From: a virus
Strand: one strand, 5' to 3'
Virus record (IMG/VR): IMGVR_UViG_3300028388_003056
Location: 1 to 24,284 of that record
DNA: 24,284 bases
The notes beneath the pieces were generated by a model that did not search any database, was not told where the DNA came from, and saw only the letters and a list, made by a program, of their open reading frames with translations. Below, in pieces: positions 7,499-14,904 of this stretch (within the stretch, counting starts at the first letter, position 1; each line of letters opens with the position of its first letter). A program made the position numbers and the translations under genes.

Positions 7499-8230
7499 AT
7501 GCAGACGAAGACGGTAAACAAGGCGCTGGTCTACTACGATGAGCGCTACACCCATCGATGGGTCGATGCGTTCGGTCCTGATGTCGTGAAGTATCTCGGT
7601 GCGCTCGAGCAAGGCACCGACGACACGACAGGAGACCCGACTGCGTTCGCAATCACGGTCACCGAAGCCGGCGGCGGGGGCGATTCGACCATCGTGAAGT
7701 CGACCTCTGCCGGGCAGCTGTTCCTGCTCACGAGCGACAACGCTGACTACGACGGCATCAATGCGCAGCTGAAGGGTGAGGCGTTCAAGATCGAGGCGGG
7801 GAAGCCGCTGTACTTCGGCGTCAAGTTCCAGATCAACGACGCAGACCAGACCGACTTGCTGGTCGGGCTCTGCGAGACCGATACCACGTTGCTCGCCACC
7901 GCGACCGCACACGCTGTCGCTGTGTCAGGTGATGGCGCGTTCTTTTCGACGCTCGACGGCAGCACCACCGTTGCATTCAAGACCTACGATGGAGGATCTG
8001 AAACGAACACGGCGAACGCCGCCGCGGCACTCGCAGACGCGACGGACATGGTGCTCGAGTTCTACTGGGACGGCACAACGCTGTACGGGTACCAGAACGA
8101 CGTCCTCGTCGGTTCGTTCTCGGCTGACCTGCCTGACGCGGATCTGACAGTGTCAATCAATTTCCGCACCGGAGAGACCACGGCGAACACGTGTGCCATC
8201 TCGTGGCTGCGCGCGATTCAGTGCAGATAG
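7499..8230 (+). CDS. Jelly-roll (concanavalin/LamG-like) virion protein, copy 2
   Basis: A 243-aa protein starting 2 nt after the previous stop, with AGGAG about 9 nt upstream. The architecture parallels its neighbour: 'HRWVDAFGP' near the N-terminus, central strands ('LYFGVKFQIND', 'GLCETDTTLL'), a 'DMVLEFYWDGTTLYGYQNDVLVGSF' hairpin equivalent to the neighbour's 'FYINGARV' element, and a last strand 'CAISWLRAIQCR' equivalent to 'DIDYVKIWQDR'. Direct residue identity is low by eye, so the paralogy rests on length, order of elements and position. A role as capsid decoration or surface adhesin is inferred. Alternatively one copy could be a head fibre protein. Confidence 0.72.
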   Translation: MQTKTVNKALVYYDERYTHRWVDAFGPDVVKYLGALEQGTDDTTGDPTAFAITVTEAGGGGDSTIVKSTSAGQLFLLTSDNADYDGINAQLKGEAFKIEAGKPLYFGVKFQINDADQTDLLVGLCETDTTLLATATAHAVAVSGDGAFFSTLDGSTTVAFKTYDGGSETNTANAAAALADATDMVLEFYWDGTTLYGYQNDVLVGSFSADLPDADLTVSINFRTGETTANTCAISWLRAIQCR

Positions 8231-8254
8231 CATCTCGGCAGATTGGAGGCAACG

Positions 8255-8563
8255 ATGTTTCATGAGTTCCAGAAAGGCAATGGAGACATGCACTATGAGC
8301 TCTATCCCGGTAAGGCGTTTGAGCTTCATGAAATCCGCCTCCATCTTGCCGCGGCCGGCGGAGCCAACAATTTCACTGTGACGCTCCAGTCGTCTGAGGG
8401 ACCTGAGTACGACGTAGTACTGAACACGCAGGACATGAGCGCGGTGACAGACGAAGTGTACCAGCCGACGAGGCCGCAGGCATTTCGTGATGGCGACACG
8501 CTCCTGTTCGAATGGACCAATGGATCAAGTGTCGCATGGGGCCTCGAGGTCGTGTGGGCATGA
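8255..8563 (+). CDS. Small beta-rich virion-type protein
   Basis: A 102-aa protein with no family I can name. The start ATG 8255 follows TTGGAGG by a few nt; a TTG at 8243 in the same frame is less likely because it overlaps that ribosome site. The sequence reads as a compact beta fold ('FELHEIRLHLAAAGG', 'FTVTLQSSEG', 'DTLLFEWTNGSSVAWGLEVVW'). This pattern is common in small phage structural proteins measuring surface or fibre interactions. Its stop overlaps the next start as ATGA, so the two are probably translationally coupled. Function unknown. Confidence 0.7.
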   Translation: MFHEFQKGNGDMHYELYPGKAFELHEIRLHLAAAGGANNFTVTLQSSEGPEYDVVLNTQDMSAVTDEVYQPTRPQAFRDGDTLLFEWTNGSSVAWGLEVVWA

Positions 8564-9075
8564 CGGTCATCAACGGGATCGATCAAGCGGCTGTCCGGCA
8601 ACTCGTCGGAGAGTTCGGCGACTACACGCCGATCCCGTATGACTCGAGCGTTTCGACGTTGCTGGCCATTTCGAACATGAGCTACCAGCACGTGCATCAA
8701 CCGGCGAAAGTCTATCCGACGCTACAAGACCCGATCGCTTTGGCTGCGGCAGCGGGCGCGTGGGCCGCGTTCCCAACACCGACGGAGATCATTCCGGCAA
8801 ATACGATCACCAATGCGTTCGATGTGCACTGGGTCCTCTGCTCTGACCTCTCAGAGGTCGACTACTACGAGCTCAAGCTCTACACCGGAGGAGCCGGTAG
8901 CGAAGTCGAGATCGGACACATCGCGTTCCATCGGACGAGCGTGTTCAACCAGGAGGGCAATCTTCCGATACAGGTCACGCGTATCGCGGCAAACTCGAGA
9001 ATCAGCGCTGCGATATCGTGCGGTACCGCGTCAGCAACATGCGGCGTGAAGCTCTACTACCATGAGTACGGCTGA
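8560..9075 (+). CDS. Conserved phage structural protein of unknown role
   Basis: A 171-aa protein whose start ATG 8560 overlaps the previous stop. The middle reads 'HVHQPAKVYPTLQDPIALAAA-GAW', then 'EIIPANTITNAFDVHWVLCSDLSEVDYYELKLYTG' in successive parts, then 'EIGHIAFHRT'. I recognise this arrangement as a type common between capsid and connector genes in siphoviruses, usually left as hypothetical or called a virion structural protein. It is beta-rich, with no membrane helix and no catalytic motif. The neighbouring small genes suggest a group of capsid-surface or head-fibre components. The stop overlaps the connector start by one base. Confidence 0.72.
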   Translation: MTVINGIDQAAVRQLVGEFGDYTPIPYDSSVSTLLAISNMSYQHVHQPAKVYPTLQDPIALAAAAGAWAAFPTPTEIIPANTITNAFDVHWVLCSDLSEVDYYELKLYTGGAGSEVEIGHIAFHRTSVFNQEGNLPIQVTRIAANSRISAAISCGTASATCGVKLYYHEYG

Positions 9076-9653
9076 TGGCTGATCTTTCATCTGATGCTCT
9101 GGTATCAGTAGCGACGCTCGAGTCGTATCTGGGAGTCTCTGGGGAGACCTGGGACTCTGACGAGCAGGACTTCGGGATCAACCTGATCAACGCCGCCAGC
9201 GCACGGGCCAATGTTATCACAGGCAGGCAGCTCGCAAGCCGAACGCACACCGACATCATCCTCGACGGATCTGGCCGCGACATTGTCGTATTGCCAGAGT
9301 ACCCGGTCACCGATGTCGCAGAGCTCAGAGTCGATACCGCGAGATCGTTCGGCGCGACTTCAGTCATCGACACAGATGACTACGAGTACTACGACGACGG
9401 GAGGCTGTGCTATTGGAGCGGGTTCCCGCTCGCGCGCCGGTGCGTGAAGGTCACCTACACCGCAGGCTACGCAACGGTACCGTACGACCTTCAGCAAGCG
9501 GTCGTTGAGTCATGCGCCTATACGTGGAAGCGATATCGCTCGAGGTCGATTGGGACGAGAAGCATCACCGCTGACGGCGTGACGACTCAATACGAGATCG
9601 ACATACCAATTCCGGCGATGCGCGTGTTCGAGTCGTACAGGAAAGTCAGATGA
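9075..9653 (+). CDS. Head-tail connector protein (gp6-like adaptor)
   Basis: The adaptor ring docks on the portal and begins the head-tail interface. The 192-aa protein shows 'LVSVATLESYLGVS' at the N-terminus, then 'INLINAASARANVITGRQL' helices. The usual 'LPEYPVTDVAELRVD' beta strand follows, then 'VKVTYTAGYATVPYDLQQAVVESCAYTWKR' in parts. This order (helix pair, 'P-Y-V--V--L', 'Y-aGy--vP-dL--A') is that of HK97 gp6-like connectors. ATG 9075 overlaps the preceding TGA, and the gene ends in an ATGA overlap with the neck protein gene. Assignment is by motif pattern and by its place between capsid and tail genes. Confidence 0.82.
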   Translation: MADLSSDALVSVATLESYLGVSGETWDSDEQDFGINLINAASARANVITGRQLASRTHTDIILDGSGRDIVVLPEYPVTDVAELRVDTARSFGATSVIDTDDYEYYDDGRLCYWSGFPLARRCVKVTYTAGYATVPYDLQQAVVESCAYTWKRYRSRSIGTRSITADGVTTQYEIDIPIPAMRVFESYRKVR

Positions 9654-10132
9654 TATCGATAGATCTCGACATTGACGATTACGTGTCGGACAGGCTTGAG
9701 CTGTTCGGTCGGCGGGCTCCGACGATCATGCGACGCATTGCCCGAACGACCGGCCAGGAGTTCCGCAAGTTCATGAAGAAAAACTATCTTCGCGGACAGG
9801 TCATAGGGAAGAGAACGGGGCGCCTGTATAAAGACGTGAAGATCGTCAATGACAAGCGCGAGAAGACGGCCGTGGTCGTTCGACCGTCCGCACGGTTGGC
9901 GAACATATACCATCACATCGGCGGCATCGATATCCGGCCCAAAAGTGCGAAGGTTCTAAAGTTCGACATAGACGGCGTCCCTCAGTTTGCTAGGCACGTG
10001 CATCTCGAGGAGCGGCCGTGGGTGCCAAGGGCAAGGAGAGAGTTTCCGTGGCGCGTATGGATTGTTAGATCTGCCGACAAGGTACTCGAGAGGGAGCTGG
10101 AGAAACTGGAGCTGAAAAATGGGACCAGTTAG
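9650..10132 (+). CDS. Neck / head-tail joining protein (HK97 gp10-like)
   Basis: A 160-aa basic protein with the features of the HK97 gp10-like or minor-tail neck family. An N-terminal helical segment ('MRRIARTTGQEFRKFMKKNYL') is followed by 'GKRTGRLYKDVKI', the typical 'tG-L--sv' strand. A C-terminal section ends 'PRARREFPWRVWIVRSADKVLERELEKL', matching the usual 'P-l--a-----e-i---l-k-l' end. It would help close the connector and join the tail. The gene overlaps the connector gene upstream and the tail terminator gene downstream, as expected for a neck operon. No separate head-closure (stopper) gene is evident nearby. Confidence 0.75.
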   Translation: MISIDLDIDDYVSDRLELFGRRAPTIMRRIARTTGQEFRKFMKKNYLRGQVIGKRTGRLYKDVKIVNDKREKTAVVVRPSARLANIYHHIGGIDIRPKSAKVLKFDIDGVPQFARHVHLEERPWVPRARREFPWRVWIVRSADKVLERELEKLELKNGTS

Positions 10133-10562
10133 AACGCTGGTCGCAACCGCGTGGGCCGACATACAGTCTCGGTTCGGTGCGATTGCGACAGCGCATTCGG
10201 TAACCGAGCCGGCGTACATCTTCGGCGAGAGCTCGTGGTTCAGCCGCATGAAGTACCCGGCGATGTTCTTGACTGTCGATTCGGTCAGGCAGGAAACCTC
10301 GAGCCAATTGGCCGAGGAGCTTTCCGTTCAGCTCGACCTGGTGATAGTACACACGTCATCGAGACCTGACACGCTCGAGACGAACATGCTCGATTACACC
10401 GACTGCATGCTTCAGCTACTTCGGGACGACCACACGATGAATGAGGCATGTGAGATCGGCGAGTTCGTCGCGTCGGAGCTGTATGCCGGTTCGGAGAACG
10501 ATAGAGACATCGCAGTTGCGATTGTCACACTGCTGTTGCGAAAAGAGATCCTCATTATTTAG
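10119..10562 (+). CDS. Tail terminator / tail completion protein
   Basis: A 147-aa protein placed directly between the neck and the tail tube genes, where siphoviruses code the tail terminator that caps the tube. The alpha/beta pattern ('TLVATAWADIQSRF', 'YPAMFLTVDSV', 'SVQLDLVIVHTS', 'DIAVAIVTLLLRKE') agrees with that fold, and length is right. The start ATG 10119 lies inside the end of the neck gene with GGAG roughly 10 nt upstream. No specific signature residue could be identified, so the name depends mostly on gene order. Confidence 0.65.
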   Translation: MGPVRTLVATAWADIQSRFGAIATAHSVTEPAYIFGESSWFSRMKYPAMFLTVDSVRQETSSQLAEELSVQLDLVIVHTSSRPDTLETNMLDYTDCMLQLLRDDHTMNEACEIGEFVASELYAGSENDRDIAVAIVTLLLRKEILII

Positions 10563-10570
10563 GAGATGAG

Positions 10571-11866
10571 ATGAACACGAGGAACATACTGTACACGATC
10601 GGTGGACCGGAGACGACTTCCGGGATCGCGGTCGCACGAACCGCAGCAATCCCAATCAGGGACAAGCCCGGATTTCGTGAGGTCGCAGAGAAGCTCGACG
10701 ATCCGGCCATCGTCGGGCGGAACATGATCTCGGGCGAGTACCTCGCAGCGCGCGATCTGTCCGGCGCGATCCCTCTCTCTCCGCGCCCGTGCGCCGGCCT
10801 TGGTATGCTGTTCAACAGCCTGCTCGGGCAGGAAAGCACGCCGACGCAGATCGGCGCCATCGTCCGAGTCAGGTATACCGGATCTGATGCTTCGGCAAAA
10901 ATCTCCGCTAGCGCGTCAGGTGACACCATCGATTCAGACACCGGAGTACTCGGCAGCGAATCGGGCGATTCGAACTGGGGTACTGCAGGGTCGATCGATC
11001 TGACCGACACGGCGACTGATACCGTGACGGAGCTGGTGTCAGTTATCGACGGATACACTGACTACGACTGCGAGCTCGTGATGGGTTCAGGGTCGGTGTC
11101 TACCGCCGACATCCTCGATATCACCTCCGCACAGGCAAAAAACCGATGGGTGTACGTGTTCTTTTCGTCGGCCACGACAAGTCTGTACCTGCACCAGTGG
11201 CCGGTGGTCCTGACGAACACCGAGCGCGACACGTACTCGATTCAGGTTGACAACATTCACGACAACTTCCTGGCAGCTGGATGTGTCGTGGACAGCATGT
11301 CAATTTCTGGCGCACTCAAGGCCATGATTGAGGCTGAGGCGCAGATTCTCGGGATGACCTACACCGGAGGGCAGTCGGCCTCGAGTGTCGAGCTCGAAAA
11401 CGTGGATCCGTTTCTCTTTTATGACGGGTCCTTCTCCGTCGGCGGAGTTGATCAGCCGTACATCCGAAACATCTCGTTCGACGTGTCAAACAGCCACAAC
11501 GCTGATGGTTACGGACAGGGGTCAGCATCTCGCCAGTACCATCAGAAAGGCATGTTCGAAGTGACCGCGAGCCTGCAATGCAAGTACGACGCGAACATCT
11601 TCGCGCTTCGCGCTGACATCTTCGACAACGACCAGTCAGGACTCGACGTGTACTTCACGACTCCGGGGTACATCGGAACTGCGTCTGACCTCATCAAAGG
11701 GTTCCTGCTCATTGAGGCTCCTCACTGCAACATCTCCGACTATGACCCCGTCGACAATGGAGGCGTGCTCGACACAATGATCAATTTGAGAGTAACGAAC
11801 CCGATCGGCGACTACGGTTCTCCGTTCCGCGTATCGATGATCACTGACGACTCGGCGGCGTATTGA
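10571..11866 (+). CDS. Major tail tube protein
   Basis: This subunit stacks in rings to form the tail tube. It has 431 aa, longer than the minimal tube protein. The N-terminal core 'EYLAARDLSGAIPLSPRPCAGLG' and later 'SISGALKAMIEAEAQILGMTY' are typical of siphovirus tube proteins, where 'i-g------------G--l'. A middle section of about 100 residues is Ser/Thr/Asp-rich (residues about 95-165: 'SAKISASASGD', 'TATDTVTELVSVIDGYTD') and probably forms an inserted surface domain. AGGAGATGAG stands just before ATG 10571. The stop TGA 11864-11866 overlaps the next start by one base. The following frameshifted pair and tape measure confirm the tail context. Confidence 0.82.
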   Translation: MNTRNILYTIGGPETTSGIAVARTAAIPIRDKPGFREVAEKLDDPAIVGRNMISGEYLAARDLSGAIPLSPRPCAGLGMLFNSLLGQESTPTQIGAIVRVRYTGSDASAKISASASGDTIDSDTGVLGSESGDSNWGTAGSIDLTDTATDTVTELVSVIDGYTDYDCELVMGSGSVSTADILDITSAQAKNRWVYVFFSSATTSLYLHQWPVVLTNTERDTYSIQVDNIHDNFLAAGCVVDSMSISGALKAMIEAEAQILGMTYTGGQSASSVELENVDPFLFYDGSFSVGGVDQPYIRNISFDVSNSHNADGYGQGSASRQYHQKGMFEVTASLQCKYDANIFALRADIFDNDQSGLDVYFTTPGYIGTASDLIKGFLLIEAPHCNISDYDPVDNGGVLDTMINLRVTNPIGDYGSPFRVSMITDDSAAY

Positions 11867-12351
11867 TGGGCAACTACGACGCGTTCCGCAAGGCAGTCGA
11901 GCTCACTGTAATCGGCGAGCCGGTTGAGCTCGAGAGCGTGACTGCGCCAGACGGCCGCGTATTCCATGTCACGCCGCGCAAGTATTCCAAGGCGCATGCC
12001 GCGAAGATCAGGCGGTATTTGGTGGGCGCGGCACGGGCGGTTCCTTCGTCTCTGCATGCGAAGTTTCGTGCGATCAAAAAGCAGTACGGCGATGAGCTGA
12101 CCGAGGAGATCATAGAGAAAGAGCTCACCCCCGAGGAGCAGGCAACACTGATCGAAAGCTCGACAAACGACGACGGATCGTACGACATGGAGCGATCGAT
12201 GATTCTGTACGGCATTCATGAACACGACTTCGGCGACGAGCCTGCGCCAATGACCGAAGAGATAGCCGACATGATCATGGACTCGCCTGATGTGGCGCAG
12301 GAAGTGCTCAAGGCGGTGGTCGAGCTAAACCCTCCTTCGGCCCAGAAATAG
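11866..12351 (+). CDS. Tail assembly chaperone G-like (zero-frame product)
   Basis: A 161-aa protein between tail tube and tape measure, where tail assembly chaperones sit in siphoviruses. These proteins bind and keep the tape measure soluble during tail assembly and are absent from the virion. It begins at ATG 11866, overlapping the tube stop; the TTG at 11863 is in frame but less likely. The C-terminal half is highly acidic ('EEIIEKELTPEEQATLIE', 'PAPMTEEIADMIMD'), as is usual for the G part. A slippery heptamer near the 3' end at 12327-12333 allows a fraction of ribosomes to make a longer G-T fusion (separate entry). Confidence 0.78.
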   Translation: MGNYDAFRKAVELTVIGEPVELESVTAPDGRVFHVTPRKYSKAHAAKIRRYLVGAARAVPSSLHAKFRAIKKQYGDELTEEIIEKELTPEEQATLIESSTNDDGSYDMERSMILYGIHEHDFGDEPAPMTEEIADMIMDSPDVAQEVLKAVVELNPPSAQK

Positions 12352-12644
12352 TAAGCGTCATCCGTGACGTAACAGACTGGGCATCAGATGGAGCGCAGTT
12401 TGAACCTGGAGAAGTCTACCCTGACGGTACGTCTCCGTACGAAGCGATGGAGATGTTTGCTCCGTGGGTCGAGCTCACAACGCAGCTCATGGACGGCGAC
12501 GGGGCCTGGGTGATGATGCTCTGGCCTGGGTCATACATGGAGCAGCCGGAAACGGATCTCACGATCATATCGATCATCAGGAAACGACTCATCGAACTGA
12601 GAGCATTGGAGTTGAAACGTGGCCAAGCAAGACGTAAACGTTAG
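11866..12644 (+). CDS. Tail assembly chaperone G-T fusion made by -1 frameshift
   Basis: Frameshift product: ribosomes read 11866-12333, slip back one base at A_AAC_CCT (12327-12333), and continue from 12333 to the TGA at 12642-12644. The product is about 259 aa. In the -1 frame there is no stop from at least 12303 to 12642, and the reading 'VSVIRDVTDWASD' then 'FAPWVELTTQLM' is protein-like. This frame fills the otherwise empty 270 bp between G and the tape measure and overlaps the tape measure start. That is the lambda G/GT arrangement, in which T recruits the tube protein. A small hairpin (CGTCA, loop TCCG, TGACG at 12356-12369) lies downstream. A start at ATG 12447 would give only a 65-residue orphan. 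Confidence 0.82.
12327..12333 (+). promoter_or_regulatory. Slippery heptamer A_AAC_CCT for -1 frameshifting
   Basis: The zero-frame codons are CTA AAC CCT, so A-AAC-CCT has the X-XXY-YYZ form (A, A, A, C, C, C, T) and allows both tRNAs to re-pair after slipping back one base. It occurs six codons before the zero-frame stop (TAG 12349-12351), in the gene position where tail chaperones are known to use such shifts. A GGCGGTGG run about 8-15 nt upstream might act as an internal Shine-Dalgarno-like stimulator; this is a suggestion only. Confidence 0.82.
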
Positions 12645-14904
12645 AATCAGCTCAAAGTTCGACAAGTCTGGTGTCGATCAAGCCCGGCGTGGACTTTCTG
12701 GCTTGGGCGGTACTGGCAAATCCGTCGGAAGCAGCCTGTCCGCTGGGATGCTCAAGGCCAGCGCCGCTGTGACTGCGGTCGTGATTGCTGCACGCCAGGC
12801 AGCAAAAGTCATCGGAGATCTATCATCAGCATACGGCGAGCAGGAGCGAGCGGAGAACCGGCTTACCCAGGCTGTAAAGAATAATCCCATGCTCGATGGC
12901 GGGGCGGCTCAAGGGCTGATGGAATACGCGTCAGCTCTGCAGCGGGTCTCCATCTATGGCGATGAGCAAATACTGCAGCAAGCGCAATTCCTGGCATCCT
13001 TGGAGCTAAGTGAGGACCAGATCGAAAGCGTGCTCGATGCTGCTGTCGACTTTGCATCGACAGGCAAGGTTTCGCTCGAAAGCGCGGTACAGAATATCGC
13101 AAAGACGTTCGGAGGGCTCACCGGTGAGCTCGGAGAGCTCATACCAGAGCTTAAAGATCTCACAAAAGAAGAGCTCGAGCAGGGGAAAGCCGTCGACATC
13201 CTGTCAGCGAAATATGACGGAATGGCCGAAGTCCTTGCCGGCGACACACTTGGAACTATGACGCAGTTCCAGAATGCCTTTGGTGATCTGAAGGAGGTGC
13301 TCGGCAGCTTTGTCGCTGAGTTTCTCACTCCGCTTGTCCGGGGAGTCACCGGGTTCGTAACAGCGCTGACTGATGCGATCAACAAGATCCGCGAAGCGCG
13401 CGGTCTGGAAGGGGGCGGCGGAGGTCCGCCTGAGGATGACCTGCTTGCCGGTCGAATAGAGGATTTACAGAACAGACAATCAGCGCTCAAAGCGGTCATC
13501 GAGAAAGAGACGGCAAAGCTGGCAGACATGCCACCCTTGATAGCCGAGTCAACATCGACTTTCATAGATGGATTGCGAACCGAGCTTGAGCAGGTAAATG
13601 CGCAGCTCTCTGAGCTCGGCGTAAGTCAGACTCCGGACCAGGGAACAGGCGCTGCTGTTGATTGGTCTGGTATCGTCAATGACACCATCACAGAGCTCAG
13701 TGTCGCGTTCGCAGAGCTCGACGAAGAAGCGGAGACGTTCAAGCAGATATTCGGCGTTGCAATGGACAACTCGGAGCAGAAGGCCGAATTACTTCAAGCG
13801 GCACTGCTGGACATGGCGAAAGCCGGATTCAATCCAGAGTACGCGACAAGCTACGAGTCTGGGATCAACAGAGTAATACGCACTTTCGAAGAGTATTATT
13901 CACTTCTGCGTGACGACGTCATTCCTACCGAAACTCAGCGGTTGCGGATAGCGCAGGAAATCGCGGATGAGTACGAGCAGGCGGCACTTTCGGCATACAA
14001 CGTCGCCGATGTCGGGGTCGAGCATGGCGGTAGCGCCGAAGAGGAAGGCGAGGAGTCAGCGCAGGAACCCAACTACGGCTCGTCATTCGGCGAGCTCGGG
14101 GCCATTCTCAGCGGCGGAGACCCGATCATGCTTTTCGTCTCTGCAGTTGCGGGTGCCGCCATGCAAGTCGAGGCTGTGCAGCAGATTCTCAACGGATTGA
14201 CGACATCGTTCGTCGCGATGTTCGAAGTACTCGATGGACCACTCACAGCTGCCCTGACTCCTGTCATCGACTATCTTGTGATGCTTGCGGACGCATACGG
14301 GAAGATACTCGCGCCAATCATTGGCGCCCTCGCGCCGATCATTGGTGCAGTAATCTCAATTCTTGAGACCGCTGCGGTTCCGATGCTGCAGCTACTATCG
14401 CTTGTGCTCAGCCCTGTTGCAATGGTCTTAGAAATGCTTCAGCCGATTCTTCTTGTCTTTGCAGCGACCATAGAAGTCCTGACATCCCCTCTTCGGTGGG
14501 TCGGCGATCTGCTTGAGTGGCTCGGCGTGAAGCTGATCGCGTTCGGCGAATGGGCCGGACTCATCATCCAAGGGAAGTGGCGGCAGGCACAGAACGTTGA
14601 ATGGGGTGGAGAGTTTTCGTCGGATGCGTTCTCTGGTCTGCAAGGACGTATCGACGCGATTTTCGGAATGGACACTGCGCCTGGAGACTATGGATCAATC
14701 GGAGACGTGACGCCATCGACGAGCGTATACGGAGGCTCGACCACGGTCGCGCGACAGCCGGATGTCAACCTGTACCTGACTGTCGAGGGCAATGTTATCG
14801 GCGCCGGAGGGCTTGCGGAAGTCGGAGAGCTCGTTTCGAACGCGCTGATTGAATACACGAGCATTGGCGGAAATATCAACGTCGCAATTGTGGAGCCTGC
14901 GTAG
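12619..14904 (+). CDS. Tape measure protein
   Basis: This protein sets tail length and is ejected ahead of the DNA. The 761-aa product starts at GTG 12619 with GGAG 8 nt upstream, inside the end of the chaperone T frame. The N-terminus ('VNVRISSKFDKSGVDQARRGLSGLG') and an Ala-rich first hydrophobic patch (about residues 45-65) are typical. Residues about 500-650 form a long hydrophobic, helix-rich section ('APIIGALAPIIGAVISIL', 'MLQLLSLVLSPVAMVLEML') likely to insert into or cross the host membrane. No lytic transglycosylase or peptidase motif was seen inside it. Length predicts a fairly short siphovirus tail (roughly 1.5 angstrom per residue is the known rule, about 110 nm). It ends at TAG overlapping the tail-tip start. 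Confidence 0.9.
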   Translation: MAKQDVNVRISSKFDKSGVDQARRGLSGLGGTGKSVGSSLSAGMLKASAAVTAVVIAARQAAKVIGDLSSAYGEQERAENRLTQAVKNNPMLDGGAAQGLMEYASALQRVSIYGDEQILQQAQFLASLELSEDQIESVLDAAVDFASTGKVSLESAVQNIAKTFGGLTGELGELIPELKDLTKEELEQGKAVDILSAKYDGMAEVLAGDTLGTMTQFQNAFGDLKEVLGSFVAEFLTPLVRGVTGFVTALTDAINKIREARGLEGGGGGPPEDDLLAGRIEDLQNRQSALKAVIEKETAKLADMPPLIAESTSTFIDGLRTELEQVNAQLSELGVSQTPDQGTGAAVDWSGIVNDTITELSVAFAELDEEAETFKQIFGVAMDNSEQKAELLQAALLDMAKAGFNPEYATSYESGINRVIRTFEEYYSLLRDDVIPTETQRLRIAQEIADEYEQAALSAYNVADVGVEHGGSAEEEGEESAQEPNYGSSFGELGAILSGGDPIMLFVSAVAGAAMQVEAVQQILNGLTTSFVAMFEVLDGPLTAALTPVIDYLVMLADAYGKILAPIIGALAPIIGAVISILETAAVPMLQLLSLVLSPVAMVLEMLQPILLVFAATIEVLTSPLRWVGDLLEWLGVKLIAFGEWAGLIIQGKWRQAQNVEWGGEFSSDAFSGLQGRIDAIFGMDTAPGDYGSIGDVTPSTSVYGGSTTVARQPDVNLYLTVEGNVIGAGGLAEVGELVSNALIEYTSIGGNINVAIVEPA

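Noticed and set aside
12447-12644. Independent 65-aa gene starting at ATG 12447
   Set aside because: The same frame is open and protein-like well upstream and is reached by the slippery site, so it is the T part of a fusion rather than a separate gene.
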